From NCBI GenBank assembly GCA_000026125.1, contig CU207211.1, positions 1,488,001 to 1,552,000 of the forward strand: a DNA stretch of 64,000 nucleotides, read 5' to 3'. The position numbers and the translations under genes were made by a program. Below the pieces are notes generated by a model. That model was not told the origin of the DNA, did no database searches, and was given only the letters and a program-made list of their open reading frames with translations. Shown piece by piece: positions 41,666 to 50,775 of this stretch (the first letter of the stretch is position 1; every line of letters starts with the position of its first letter). The DNA is from Herminiimonas arsenicoxydans. Its GTDB lineage: Bacteria > Pseudomonadota > Gammaproteobacteria > Burkholderiales > Burkholderiaceae_D.

Positions 41666-42664
41666 ATGGACAAAATCGATCAATACATCCATGCGGCCAC
41701 TCGGCAAAACACTCGGCGTAGCTACCAGTCGGCTATCCATCACTACGAAGTCGAATGGCGAGGCTACTTGCCGGCGACCGCCGAGAGCGTGGCCCGTTAC
41801 CTAGCAGACTATGCTGAAACCCTGGCGATCAATACGCTCAGGCATCGCCTGGCAGCACTTGGCCAATGGCATATAGATCAAGGTTTTCCCGATCCTACGA
41901 AAGCACCGATCGTTCGCAAAGTCTTTCGCGGCATCCAGCAATTACATCCTGTACAAGAAAAACGCGCCAAGCCCCTCCAACTCGAGCAGCTCGAACAGGT
42001 GACAACTTGGCTTGACGGTGCCATCGTTGCTGCAGGCGCAGAACATGATTCGGCGGCACAATTGCGCCACACCCGGGATAAGGCGCTTGTTTTGATCGGA
42101 TTCTGGCGGGGCTTTCGAGGCGATGAACTGGCTCGACTGGAGGTGCAATACGTCGCGGCGCTACCTGGCGAAGGAATGACATGCTATCTCCCTCAAACCA
42201 AAGGCGATCGTCAGTTTAAAGGCAGTACGTTTAAGGCACCTGCGTTGTCCCGTCTCTGCCCAGTAGCGGCATATCAAGCTTGGGTCGACCTGAGTGGACT
42301 GGAAAGCGGTGCCGTCTTTAGATCAATTAATCGCTGGGGTAAGCTCGGCGATACAGGCTTAAATCCGGCCAGCATCATTCCGTTGCTACGGTCACTTTTT
42401 GCGCAAGCCGGCATTCTCGACGCTGATGAATACAGCGCGCATTCGCTTCGTCGAGGATTTGCAAATTGGGCGACATCAAACGGATGGGATCTCAAAACAC
42501 TAATGGAATATGTCGGGTGGAAGAATATTCAATCGGCGATGCGCTATATCGACGGTGCAGATCCGTTCGGCAAAAAACGCATCGAGGCCGGGCTGTTACC
42601 GGTGGAGCTACAAACGAAATCAAATGATTTACTTCGGAACATCACCGATCAAGAAATTTTGTAG
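41666..42664 (+). CDS. Tyrosine recombinase (TnpS-like cointegrate resolvase)
   Basis: A 332-residue tyrosine recombinase. The SAM-like N-terminal domain covers residues 1-95; the catalytic domain shows GFWRGFRGDELARL (first Arg), the HSLRRGFANWA block (His and second Arg) and YVGWKNIQSAMRYID (Tyr nucleophile in MRYID). The divergent KfrA-like gene points to the TnpS group rather than a phage integrase. No excisionase gene is seen. Confidence 0.88.
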   Translation: MDKIDQYIHAATRQNTRRSYQSAIHHYEVEWRGYLPATAESVARYLADYAETLAINTLRHRLAALGQWHIDQGFPDPTKAPIVRKVFRGIQQLHPVQEKRAKPLQLEQLEQVTTWLDGAIVAAGAEHDSAAQLRHTRDKALVLIGFWRGFRGDELARLEVQYVAALPGEGMTCYLPQTKGDRQFKGSTFKAPALSRLCPVAAYQAWVDLSGLESGAVFRSINRWGKLGDTGLNPASIIPLLRSLFAQAGILDADEYSAHSLRRGFANWATSNGWDLKTLMEYVGWKNIQSAMRYIDGADPFGKKRIEAGLLPVELQTKSNDLLRNITDQEIL

Positions 42665-42785
42665 TTGCACAGTCGTATTCGTAGTTATGATTTTCCTTTT
42701 TCCGGTGACGGGTATTTGCGGACTTTCAAATGTCCAGACAGAGAAGTTTGATTATTAGATCATACTGAAAGTTGTGTGGCGTCTG

Positions 42786-43127
42786 CTAGTCACGGTATTG
42801 GTTAACCTCTATGGAAATATGTACAAGTTCTTCATGGATACTTACCTGATTTTTGAAGAAATCTGGTTGTACATTCTTGTTCGTAGCCAAAGAGAGAATA
42901 CAGGCATATTACCTTGCCCCACTCGCCAAAGATGAAGGTCACATAAGTTCGCCTTAATTGGACTGGCTACTACTGGCGCATTAATTTCAGCTGCAAGCAA
43001 GACAGGCCCCGAATCCCGTATTAATCGATACGCCCAAACGGCCACCAAACCTGCGCCGACAATCCCTATGACCGGGTCCAACCAGGTTGCTTCCTGAGTA
43101 TTCGCATAAAACTTGCCACTCATTCGC
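42786..43127 (-). pseudogene. Truncated, frameshifted CDF metal transporter (DmeF-like)
   Basis: Only the C-terminal third of a cation diffusion facilitator remains. TWLDPVIGIVGAGLVAVWAYR and LIRDSGPVLL lead to CDLHLWRVGQG in one frame. Loss of a base then shifts the frame, and YACILSLATNKNVQPDFF, SIHEELVHISIEVNQYRD and TAG follow in another. The 5' end stops abruptly near the end of pbrR, so an insertion or deletion joined the two. Confidence 0.75.
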
Positions 43128-43142
43128 ATTTCAAAGTTGTCA

Positions 43143-43580
43143 CTATTCAGTAATCGCGTCTCTAGCCGTATTGGCCTCAACTGCCAAGTCGTTCAATATG
43201 CCGCAGTTTTTGGCTGTTCGTGTCGTATTACAGAGTTGACGCAGTTCTTTCAACTGCTTTTCCAACGCCTTTAAACTGGCGATACGCTGGGCAACATGAC
43301 CGATGTGAGCATCGAGTAATGTGTTGACCTCGCCGCAATTGTCTTCAGGTGCGTCGCGGAATCGAAGCAAGGTACGGATTTCGTTCAACGTCATGTCAAG
43401 CGAACGGCAATGTCGTATAAGGGACAAACGCTCTACATGCTCTCTACCATAAATGCGATAGTTCGCTTCATTACGCGCCGGTGCGGATAGCAGACCTTCC
43501 TGTTCGTAATAACGAATCGTGGCTATCTGGCAATGGGCATGTTTGGCCAATTCACCGATCTTCAGTTTTTCATTGCTCAA
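43143..43580 (-). CDS. pbrR: MerR-family Pb(II)/Cd(II)-responsive regulator
   Basis: A 145-residue MerR regulator. The HTH is at residues 6-45 (LKIGELAKHAHCQIATIRYYEQEGLL) followed by a dimerisation helix. Metal cysteines are C82, C117 and C126; the 35 and 9 spacing is that of PbrR rather than CadR. The start codon is TTG at 43580, supported by AGGAGA; the nearby ATG is out of frame. It is divergent from pbrA and should act on the 19-bp-spaced promoter at 43640. Confidence 0.88.
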   Translation of the reverse strand: MSNEKLKIGELAKHAHCQIATIRYYEQEGLLSAPARNEANYRIYGREHVERLSLIRHCRSLDMTLNEIRTLLRFRDAPEDNCGEVNTLLDAHIGHVAQRIASLKALEKQLKELRQLCNTTRTAKNCGILNDLAVEANTARDAITE

Positions 43581-43639
43581 CGGTATCTCCTAAACATTCC
43601 AGTACCTTCATATTATTCAAATATTAAGTCAAACACTTC

Positions 43640-43670
43640 TTGACCCTCAAGTGGCTTTATAGTTTTAAAT
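43640..43670 (+). promoter_or_regulatory. PbrR-type promoter of pbrA
   Basis: TTGACC (43640-43645) and TTAAAT (43665-43670) are separated by 19 bases, the long spacing typical of MerR-controlled promoters. The spacer (CTCAAGTGGCTTTATAGTT) holds a partial dyad. The ATG of pbrA lies 30 bases on. Confidence 0.7.
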
Positions 43671-43699
43671 GCTTCTATTGTCAAAATGAGGAGTTCATC

Positions 43700-46081
43700 A
43701 TGAGCAACTGCTGCTCCAAAGAATGCAGCGTTACCAGCAACGCTGTCGATGTAGAAAATAACGACACCGAACTCAAAGGTACACAGACGCTGTTTCGCAT
43801 CGAGAATATGGACTGCCCAACTGAAGAGGGCTTAATTCGAAACAGTTTGCAAAAGATTGAAGGGGTCACCGCTCTCGATTTCAACCTTATGCAACGCAAA
43901 CTTACAGTCACTCATGCACTGACATCTACCGCACCGTTGGTGGCGGCGTTGTCGTCAATCGGCATGCAGGCGCAAGAACTGAGCGCTCGCCGCACGACAC
44001 TGCTCATCTCCAAGATGGATTGTCCAACCGAAGAGGGATTGATCCGCAAGAAACTGCATGGCATGGCGAGCATTGAGGACCTGCAGTTCAACTTGATGCA
44101 GCGCACCCTGACATTCACTCATGCGCCTGAAGCGTTGGCACCAGTGCTGGTGGCATTGCAGGAAATTGGCCTTGGGGCAGAAACTCAGGAAAGCACTCAA
44201 GACGGCGCAAAATCCCAGCCTACATCGAATGCTTCATGGCTACCGCTGGCGCTTTCCGGCATCACCGCATTATCTGCAGAGGTCGTGCATTGGTACAACG
44301 GTGGCAATAATTGGATGGTAATCACGCTCGCACTGGGGGCAATCCTATTAGGCGGACTGGATACATACAAGAAAGGTTGGATTGCGGTGCGGCATGGCAA
44401 TCTCAACATGAATGCCTTGATGACAATCGCCGTGACCGGTGCTCTCGCAATCGGACAGTGGCCTGAAGCTGCGATGGTCATGTTCTTGTTTGCGCTGGCA
44501 GAGTTGATTGAACAGAAATCACTGGACCGTGCGCGTAACGCGATTCGTGGGCTGATGGATATGACGCCGGAAACTGCGACAGTGCGACAGGCGGACGGCT
44601 CTTGGGCAGACATAGAGGCCAAGACGATTGCACTCGGCGCAATAATTCGGGTTCGCCCTGGTGAGCGCATTGCTCTGGACGGTAAGCTAATTAATGGGCA
44701 GTCAACAATTAACCAAGCGCCTATTACCGGTGAAAGCGTGCCGGTTGAAAAAAGCATTGGCGATACAGTGTTTGCCGGAACAATCAATGACGCGGGTTCT
44801 TTTGAATTTGAAGTCACCGCTCGGTCTGAAAGCACGACCTTAGCGCGGATCATTCATGCCGTCGAAGAAGCCCAAGGTAGTCGCGCACCGACTCAACGTT
44901 TTGTCGATCAGTTCGCCAAGATTTATACACCGGCAGTGTTCGTTGTTGCAGTCTTGGTTGCATTGGTGCCACCGCTGGCGTTTGGGCAGCCTTGGTATGA
45001 CTGGATCTATAAGGCATTAGTCTTATTGGTAGTTGCCTGTCCATGCGCGCTGGTCATATCGACACCGGTTACGATTGTCAGCGGCCTCGCGGCGGCGGCA
45101 CGCAAGGGCATACTAATCAAGGGTGGCGTGTATCTGGAACAAGGGCGCAAGCTCAGTTGGTTGGCGTTGGATAAAACGGGCACTCTCACCCTCGGCAAGC
45201 CAAGCGTTACCGATTATCTGCCGAGTGCCGTTTCTCAATCAAACACCCTTGAAATCGCCACCAGCCTTGCGGGACGTTCCGATCACCCAGTCTCTCGCGC
45301 GATTTCGGTGTATGGCGATGCGCATATAACAGCGCGTAATGAAGTCGACAACTTCCGCGCCTTGCTCGGACGTGGTGTTGAAGGACATATCCACGGCCAG
45401 CTATATTGGCTGGGCAACCATAGACTAGCAACCGAGCGCGAACAGATTACGCCAGAGCTGGCGGGTCAATTGGAAGCGCTGGAACGCCAAGGACGCACGG
45501 CGGTTATGTTGGGATCTGCGGAGCACGTCCTGGCGATCTTTGGTGTGGCCGACACTCTGCGTGAAACCAGTCGGCAGGCGATTGCGGAATTACATGAACT
45601 GAACGTGAAGACGGTGATGCTGACCGGCGATAACGTGCATACCGCACAAGCCATTGCTACCGAAGTAGGAATTGACGATGCACGGGGCAACCAACTTCCG
45701 GAAGACAAACTACAGGTCATTGAAGCTCTTGCGGCACAAGGCGCGACTATTGGCATGGTTGGCGACGGCATCAACGATGCACCTGCACTAGCGAAGGCTC
45801 ATATTGGTTTCGCAATGGGTGCGGCTGGCACCGACACTGCTATTGAAACAGCTGACGTGGCCCTGATGGATGATGATCTGCGCAAAGTACCAGCGTTCGT
45901 GCGTCTCTCGCGCAGTACTGCTGCCATCCTTACCCAAAACATCGTACTGGCACTCGGGATTAAAGCGGTGTTCTTGGTGCTGACCTTTACCGGTCAAGCG
46001 ACCATGTGGATGGCCGTTTTTGCAGATATGGGAGCCAGTTTGCTTGTGGTGTTTAACGGTTTGCGCTTATTGCGAAAATGA
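43700..46081 (+). CDS. pbrA: Pb(II)/Zn(II)/Cd(II) P1B-type ATPase
   Basis: A 793-residue heavy-metal P-type ATPase. Two N-terminal metal-binding domains each show MDCPTEEGLIR (about residues 38 and 108), where most relatives keep one. The transmembrane metal site ACPC is at 446-449, the phosphorylation site DKTGTLT starts at 491, and TGDN and GDGINDAPAL follow. It pumps Pb2+, Cd2+ and Zn2+ out of the cytoplasm. The start follows GAGGAG. It overlaps pbrB by ATGA. Confidence 0.95.
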   Translation: MSNCCSKECSVTSNAVDVENNDTELKGTQTLFRIENMDCPTEEGLIRNSLQKIEGVTALDFNLMQRKLTVTHALTSTAPLVAALSSIGMQAQELSARRTTLLISKMDCPTEEGLIRKKLHGMASIEDLQFNLMQRTLTFTHAPEALAPVLVALQEIGLGAETQESTQDGAKSQPTSNASWLPLALSGITALSAEVVHWYNGGNNWMVITLALGAILLGGLDTYKKGWIAVRHGNLNMNALMTIAVTGALAIGQWPEAAMVMFLFALAELIEQKSLDRARNAIRGLMDMTPETATVRQADGSWADIEAKTIALGAIIRVRPGERIALDGKLINGQSTINQAPITGESVPVEKSIGDTVFAGTINDAGSFEFEVTARSESTTLARIIHAVEEAQGSRAPTQRFVDQFAKIYTPAVFVVAVLVALVPPLAFGQPWYDWIYKALVLLVVACPCALVISTPVTIVSGLAAAARKGILIKGGVYLEQGRKLSWLALDKTGTLTLGKPSVTDYLPSAVSQSNTLEIATSLAGRSDHPVSRAISVYGDAHITARNEVDNFRALLGRGVEGHIHGQLYWLGNHRLATEREQITPELAGQLEALERQGRTAVMLGSAEHVLAIFGVADTLRETSRQAIAELHELNVKTVMLTGDNVHTAQAIATEVGIDDARGNQLPEDKLQVIEALAAQGATIGMVGDGINDAPALAKAHIGFAMGAAGTDTAIETADVALMDDDLRKVPAFVRLSRSTAAILTQNIVLALGIKAVFLVLTFTGQATMWMAVFADMGASLLVVFNGLRLLRK

Positions 46082-47016
46082 CCTTCAAACATATTTTGTA
46101 CGATTGGGACGGTTTAAACGTCTCGTTGTTCCAGGCAATTAATCATTCCAGCGGAGAGTTTTTAAGTCTCTTGGCTTATGTCGGCAGTATCGCTGGGGAC
46201 TACCGGAGCATGCCGCTTTTGCTTTGTGTGCTTTTGCTCTTGGCACACCGCCGTGCGCAACGCGAAGACTTTCTCTCAGCGGCATTGTTGCGACTGCAAG
46301 CCAGACGTTTTCTTGTTGGCTTCCTGATTGCGTGGTTGAGCGCGGGACTGCTGAAAGTCTGGCTCGCTTTTCCGCGACCTTTGGCAGTGCTTGGTTCAAG
46401 CGTACAGATGATCGGGTCTCCACATGATCTTTACAGCTTCCCCAGTGGTCACGCGGTTTATGCAGCCCTTGTCGCTGTAGTGCTTTGGCGTCTCGTGACA
46501 TCCATATTTCGTCCTGCACTCTTGGTTTTTATCGTGTGGGTGGGGTGGTCAAGGATCGCGGCAGGCGCGCATTTTCCAGCTGACGTGATAGCGGGTAGTT
46601 TGATTGGGGCTATGTCAGGAATGCTTGCGAATCGATTTGTTCTGCCAGTACTAGGGGACGGTAATTCGACATCTATACGACGTGCATTTAATCGAGTATT
46701 GCAGCAAGCGAAGCACCTGTTTTCTACTGGAAAATTGACCCGTGCGAACACGTTATTGCAGGATGCGCACGTGCTTGGACAGTGCCTCTTTTGGCCACAT
46801 TTTTTGAGCCATCTTTGGATGCTGCGCATCGCATATGTTCGACGAGATTGGCGAGAAATGCGCGGACAACTACTAAGGCTTGCGCTGGTTCCGGTGGGCA
46901 ACGTCATGGGATGGCTACCTTTAGGTAATACAGGAAACACGAACGTGAGTGTATTCAAGTCGATGCCAACACCAATTCGTCTTAAAAATATTATAGAAAA
47001 ACAATATGACCGATAA
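46078..47016 (+). CDS. pbrB: PAP2 phosphatase PbrB fused to a DUF3703 domain
   Basis: A 312-residue protein. Residues 1-195 are a membrane PAP2 phosphatase with KVWLAFPRP, SFPSGHAVYA and SRIAAGAHFPADV; PbrB releases phosphate in the periplasm to trap exported Pb2+. From about residue 205 a DUF3703 domain follows (AHVLGQ, RDWREMRGQLLRLALVP, GNTGNTNVSVFKSMP). DUF3703 is usually a separate small protein beside metal genes. The gene overlaps pbrC by 11 bases. Confidence 0.85.
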   Translation: MTFKHILYDWDGLNVSLFQAINHSSGEFLSLLAYVGSIAGDYRSMPLLLCVLLLLAHRRAQREDFLSAALLRLQARRFLVGFLIAWLSAGLLKVWLAFPRPLAVLGSSVQMIGSPHDLYSFPSGHAVYAALVAVVLWRLVTSIFRPALLVFIVWVGWSRIAAGAHFPADVIAGSLIGAMSGMLANRFVLPVLGDGNSTSIRRAFNRVLQQAKHLFSTGKLTRANTLLQDAHVLGQCLFWPHFLSHLWMLRIAYVRRDWREMRGQLLRLALVPVGNVMGWLPLGNTGNTNVSVFKSMPTPIRLKNIIEKQYDR

Positions 47017-47530
47017 GATCATTCAGCATGGTGAGCGCTCTCTGTTTTATGTTCGTCCCTGGCGCTGGTGGTCTGTTGCGATGATGGTGCTCATGCTTGA
47101 TGTTTCCTCCAAGGCTGCCATATCCACTTTAATGGCATATGGCGAAGCTATTCCTGTTACTGGCTATTTCAACTTGGTGCATGTCTGGAATACCGGTGCA
47201 GCATTCAGTTTTTTGGCCGATAGCGGAGGCTGGCAGCGGTATTTCTTCATTGCGATCGCGTTTGGTGTTTCCTTGTGGCTGGCTTTTGAACTGCGCAAAC
47301 CACTACCCGCATTATCGGCATGGGCCTACAGCTTAATTTTGGGAGGGGCACTCGGCAATGCCATCGATCGTTTAATTCGTGGACACGTGGTTGATTATCT
47401 CGATTTTCATTTAGGTGGCTGGCACTGGCCAGCGTTCAACGCAGCCGATATCGGGATCGTGTGCGGAGCCGCGTTGCTAGTAATGGCAAGCCTGCATGGA
47501 ATTGGCGAGATATCAAAGGAGAAGCCCTAG
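47006..47530 (+). CDS. pbrC: Signal peptidase II-like protein PbrC
   Basis: A 174-residue LspA-family membrane protease. The motifs VWNTGAAFSFL, GNAIDRLIRGHVVDYLDFH and FNAADIGIV carry the catalytic aspartates. In pbr operons it is encoded with pbrB and thought to support lead resistance by processing lipoproteins or the phosphatase. The housekeeping lspA should lie elsewhere. It is the last gene of the pbrABC unit. Confidence 0.92.
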   Translation: MTDKIIQHGERSLFYVRPWRWWSVAMMVLMLDVSSKAAISTLMAYGEAIPVTGYFNLVHVWNTGAAFSFLADSGGWQRYFFIAIAFGVSLWLAFELRKPLPALSAWAYSLILGGALGNAIDRLIRGHVVDYLDFHLGGWHWPAFNAADIGIVCGAALLVMASLHGIGEISKEKP

Positions 47531-47687
47531 GCGGACGTTACGGCAGCTCGGCGCAGAACCAACTTTATCTCAGAAGCAGTCTTGAAACTCGCCGCATTGT
47601 TCGGTCCGCTGCAGTCGGGCAGAGATCACTTTGCGAGCGCAGTAATGACTGTAAAATACAATAATTCTTATTTACATTTACAGAACC

Positions 47688-49613
47688 ATGTTCGCATTTC
47701 AAAAATTTGGCATTGCAATTTCTTTCCTACTATTCAGTACGCTCTCGACCCAAGGCGCTATTGCTCAAGACGCAGCCACCCAAGACAAGGCGAAACAAGT
47801 CTGGCAGGTCTTGGATTACCTGGCAGTAGATTACGGAGCGGCAGTACAAGGCGGCTTGGTCGTTAGTAAAAACGAGTATGCAGAAATGCAGGAGTTTTCC
47901 GAAAATGCCGAGAAACAGTTAGCCAGCCTCCCGAAGACGGCAGCGAGTTCCGATTTATTGCTAAAGGCTGGAAAGCTACGCAAACTTATCGCCAACAAAG
48001 CTTCGGCAGACGAGGTGGCATCTTTATCGCGCGCATTAGCAACTCAGGTGCTGCAGATCTATCCAGTGCCTTTGTCTCCTTCAAAAGCACCTGATTTGGG
48101 AAGAGGCTCTGCTCTCTATCAGGCCAATTGTGCTTCATGCCACGGCGCACAAGGTCATGGGGATGGCCCGTTAGCTGCGCAACTCAATCCACCCCCGATT
48201 GCCCTTTCGGGCCATGACCGAGCAAAAGAACGGAGCGTATTCTCGCTACAGCAGATTATTTCTCATGGTGTGGCCGGAACATCCATGCCAAGCTTTGCAC
48301 AGTTGTCTGAAGATGATCGATGGGCCATTGCATTCTTTGCTTCGACTTTGTCCTACAGCGACGCTGATCGTAAGACAGGCAAAGCAGCATGGGCGTCGGA
48401 TGCTGCTATTCGCGGCGTTTTACCTAATTTGAGCGCATTAACGCAAGTCTCAGAAAAGGCGTTGTCCAAACAACTTCCATCAACTGCAGGTCCTGTTCTC
48501 GCCTATTTGAGGAGTGAGCCAAATATCGTCATCGCATCTGATGAAGACAGCTTGGCTCTGGCAAAGACGAAGTTGTCTGAAAGCATTCGGGCGTTGGAGT
48601 CCGGTGACAAAGGGAATGCGTCCCGATTGGCGCTGTCAGCCTATTTGGACGGATTTGAAATTGCCGAGCCAGCCTTGGCGGCCAAAAACAAACAGCTCTT
48701 TGACGACCTTGAAAAAGGAATGGGTGCCTTCCGTGCCATCGTCAATCGCGGCCAAATTGATGAAGCAAAAGCGGCGGAACAAAATCTGCAGGGCCTTTTG
48801 AGTCAAGCACAAGACGCCTTGGTCAACGCAACTGATGATCCGCTTGCCACCTTCCTTGGCGCATTTGCCATCCTGTTACGCGAGGGCTTGGAAGCACTGT
48901 TGGTTGTTGTCGCGATGGTTGCATTCTTGAAAAAAGCTGACCGGCGCGACGTCTTGAAATATGTTCACGCTGGTTGGGTCACTGCACTTGCAGGAGGTGG
49001 CGTGACGTGGGCAATTGCGACTTATTTGGTGGATTTCAGCGGTGCCAGCAGAGAAATGACCGAAGGATTTTCTGCAATATTTGCTGCGGTTGTTCTGCTC
49101 GCCGTCGGCATCTGGATGCATCAGAAAAGCATGGCTGGCCGTTGGCAAGCCTATGTGAAAGAAAAGTTGTCGTCTGCACTGAATCGCCGATCTGCGCTGA
49201 TGCTTTTCGTCCTTTCGTTCGTGACCGTCTATCGTGAAGTATTTGAAACGGTCCTGTTTTACGCAGCGCTTTGGACGGGTGCCAATGGCGGCTATATGTT
49301 GCTTGGCATGGGTGCCGGCATCGTCATATTGGCAATTGTTGCCGTGATTTTATTGCGGACTTCGGCACGCTTGCCGATCAGTCAGTTCTTTGCCGCTAGC
49401 TCGGCCTTGGTTGCTATCCTGGCGTTCGTGATGGTGGGCAAAGGTGTCGCTGCGTTGCAAAAAGTAGGTGTATTTGAGATCACACCGATCGCATTTCCAC
49501 AGATTGATCTTTTAGGTATTTATCCGACCATGCAGACAGTCGTCTCGCAACTTTTTATTCTTACTGTAATTATCGCCAGCGTGATTTATAACGTTCGCTC
49601 GGCGAAAAAGTAG
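47688..49613 (+). CDS. pbrT: Cytochrome-FTR1 permease PbrT, lead uptake
   Basis: A 641-residue protein with a signal peptide (ending AIA near residue 26), a periplasmic c-type cytochrome domain (CASCH, residues 148-152), a helical linker and a seven-helix FTR1 permease. The permease motifs are REGLE at 398-402 and YREVFE later. PbrT of Cupriavidus is a Pb(II) uptake protein of this build; an iron permease is the alternative. The gene starts 157 bases after pbrC with its own likely promoter region and a weak ribosome site. Confidence 0.88.
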   Translation: MFAFQKFGIAISFLLFSTLSTQGAIAQDAATQDKAKQVWQVLDYLAVDYGAAVQGGLVVSKNEYAEMQEFSENAEKQLASLPKTAASSDLLLKAGKLRKLIANKASADEVASLSRALATQVLQIYPVPLSPSKAPDLGRGSALYQANCASCHGAQGHGDGPLAAQLNPPPIALSGHDRAKERSVFSLQQIISHGVAGTSMPSFAQLSEDDRWAIAFFASTLSYSDADRKTGKAAWASDAAIRGVLPNLSALTQVSEKALSKQLPSTAGPVLAYLRSEPNIVIASDEDSLALAKTKLSESIRALESGDKGNASRLALSAYLDGFEIAEPALAAKNKQLFDDLEKGMGAFRAIVNRGQIDEAKAAEQNLQGLLSQAQDALVNATDDPLATFLGAFAILLREGLEALLVVVAMVAFLKKADRRDVLKYVHAGWVTALAGGGVTWAIATYLVDFSGASREMTEGFSAIFAAVVLLAVGIWMHQKSMAGRWQAYVKEKLSSALNRRSALMLFVLSFVTVYREVFETVLFYAALWTGANGGYMLLGMGAGIVILAIVAVILLRTSARLPISQFFAASSALVAILAFVMVGKGVAALQKVGVFEITPIAFPQIDLLGIYPTMQTVVSQLFILTVIIASVIYNVRSAKK

Positions 49614-49626
49614 GCATACTGGATCT

Positions 49627-49661
49627 GATGTCGATTCGACGTTTCCGGTCGAATCGACATC
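49627..49661. repeat. Perfect 14-bp inverted repeat after pbrT
   Basis: GATGTCGATTCGAC and its exact complement flank GTTTCCG. It lies 14 bases after the pbrT stop and may be a terminator without T run, or a leftover IS end, since an istB-like remnant follows. Confidence 0.65.
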
Positions 49662-49729
49662 ATGCTGGTTGGTACCACCCCGTACTTGTGATCGAATTGT
49701 TCAATTAGGTAAGAACTTTCGGGTGCTTG

Positions 49730-49825
49730 AGCGAGCCTCTTAAAGCTGTGCGCCATACGGTCCATGATTGCGTCGGTGACAGTTTTATTATCCAACGTAC
49801 CATGCCAATGGTTTCTATCTAACGT
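49730..49825 (-). pseudogene. Remnant of an IS21-type istB gene
   Basis: A minus-strand fragment reads NHWHGTLDNKTVTDAIMDRMAH, which resembles the C-terminal block of IstB helper proteins (HWH, DPT-ADAILDRLVH). Nothing of the ATPase core is present, so most of the IS is lost. The assignment rests on about 25 residues and is tentative. Confidence 0.4.
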
Positions 49826-49847
49826 AGTCCGATAAATCTCATACGAG

Positions 49848-50768
49848 TTAAAGAGGATTAAGCATTCCCAAGCACGCTATCAGAAACAGGATAAGCAAAG
49901 CGCAGCCAGATTCCAAAACTAAACTACCTCTTAAAGCTGCTATAGCTGGACCGTGATTATCACTTGCAATCGAAGCTTCGAGCTTAGGCGTCAATCGATA
50001 ACGGTTGGCCGCAGCTAGCGCAAGCATGGTGAGAAATAAAACCAACTTTATCGTTAGTAGGATGCCGTACGTAGTGGCAAATATACTGCCGAAATTCAAT
50101 CCTGAAATCATCAAATAGTTTATCGTGCCCGTTACGAGCAGAGCGGAAACTATAACGCTTCCCATTATTGCGAATCCATTCAACATTCGGCCCAGTTGCT
50201 CCACTTCGGCGCGTCCGCCCTTTGGGGTCCAACTTAGGAGCAACAGAAAAGATGCTAGCGCCCCGATCCAGGCACCCGCTGCGATCAGGTGGACAATATC
50301 AGCTCCCAAATGTACGAAACCTTTAACATCTTCATTCATGACCCCGTGCCCGCCCCAAGCCAAGGTTGCCAGAGCTATGCCACCAAAAACAGTCATTAAA
50401 ACAAGCTGATAAGACGGTCGGTTAGTTAAGATACAAGTGCCAAGAGCTATAAATAAAGCCAATGCTGCCAAACGGATGAGCAATGCAGTACCAAAACTCA
50501 TCTCAAATAGAGCCATAGAAAATGCATCCGGTGCTATATCAAAATAGCTTTCCGCTCCACTCATCATTTTGGTGGAAACAATGAACCCGACAATTGATAG
50601 AACGATTGCAATAATCGCTAGTACCTTGCTTTTTGCTACCAATCGCTTAGCCGTAATTGACTCTCGCTCCAAAGAATTCAGTGAGTAAAGGGCAAATAAT
50701 GGCAGTCCGAAAACCAACATCAAATCCAGATACAAAGAAAAGCGGACGATCAAATTTGCCCAATCCAT
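49848..50768 (-). CDS. copD: Copper resistance membrane protein CopD
   Basis: A 306-residue inner membrane protein with eight predicted helices. The CopD core is recognised by GGHGVMNEDVKGFVHLGADIVHLIAAGAWIGAL, whose histidines may bind copper, and by TGTINYLMI. With CopC it is thought to move copper into the cytoplasm or to the CopA oxidase. The ATG at 50768 is chosen over the GTG before it. It follows copC by 7 bases as the last gene of copABCD. Confidence 0.92.
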   Translation of the reverse strand: MDWANLIVRFSLYLDLMLVFGLPLFALYSLNSLERESITAKRLVAKSKVLAIIAIVLSIVGFIVSTKMMSGAESYFDIAPDAFSMALFEMSFGTALLIRLAALALFIALGTCILTNRPSYQLVLMTVFGGIALATLAWGGHGVMNEDVKGFVHLGADIVHLIAAGAWIGALASFLLLLSWTPKGGRAEVEQLGRMLNGFAIMGSVIVSALLVTGTINYLMISGLNFGSIFATTYGILLTIKLVLFLTMLALAAANRYRLTPKLEASIASDNHGPAIAALRGSLVLESGCALLILFLIACLGMLNPL

Positions 50769-50775
50769 CACTTTC

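Noticed and set aside
42688..42758. A short hydrophobic plus-strand frame after the recombinase gene
   Set aside because: Only about 23 codons from its ATG and no ribosome site; probably chance.
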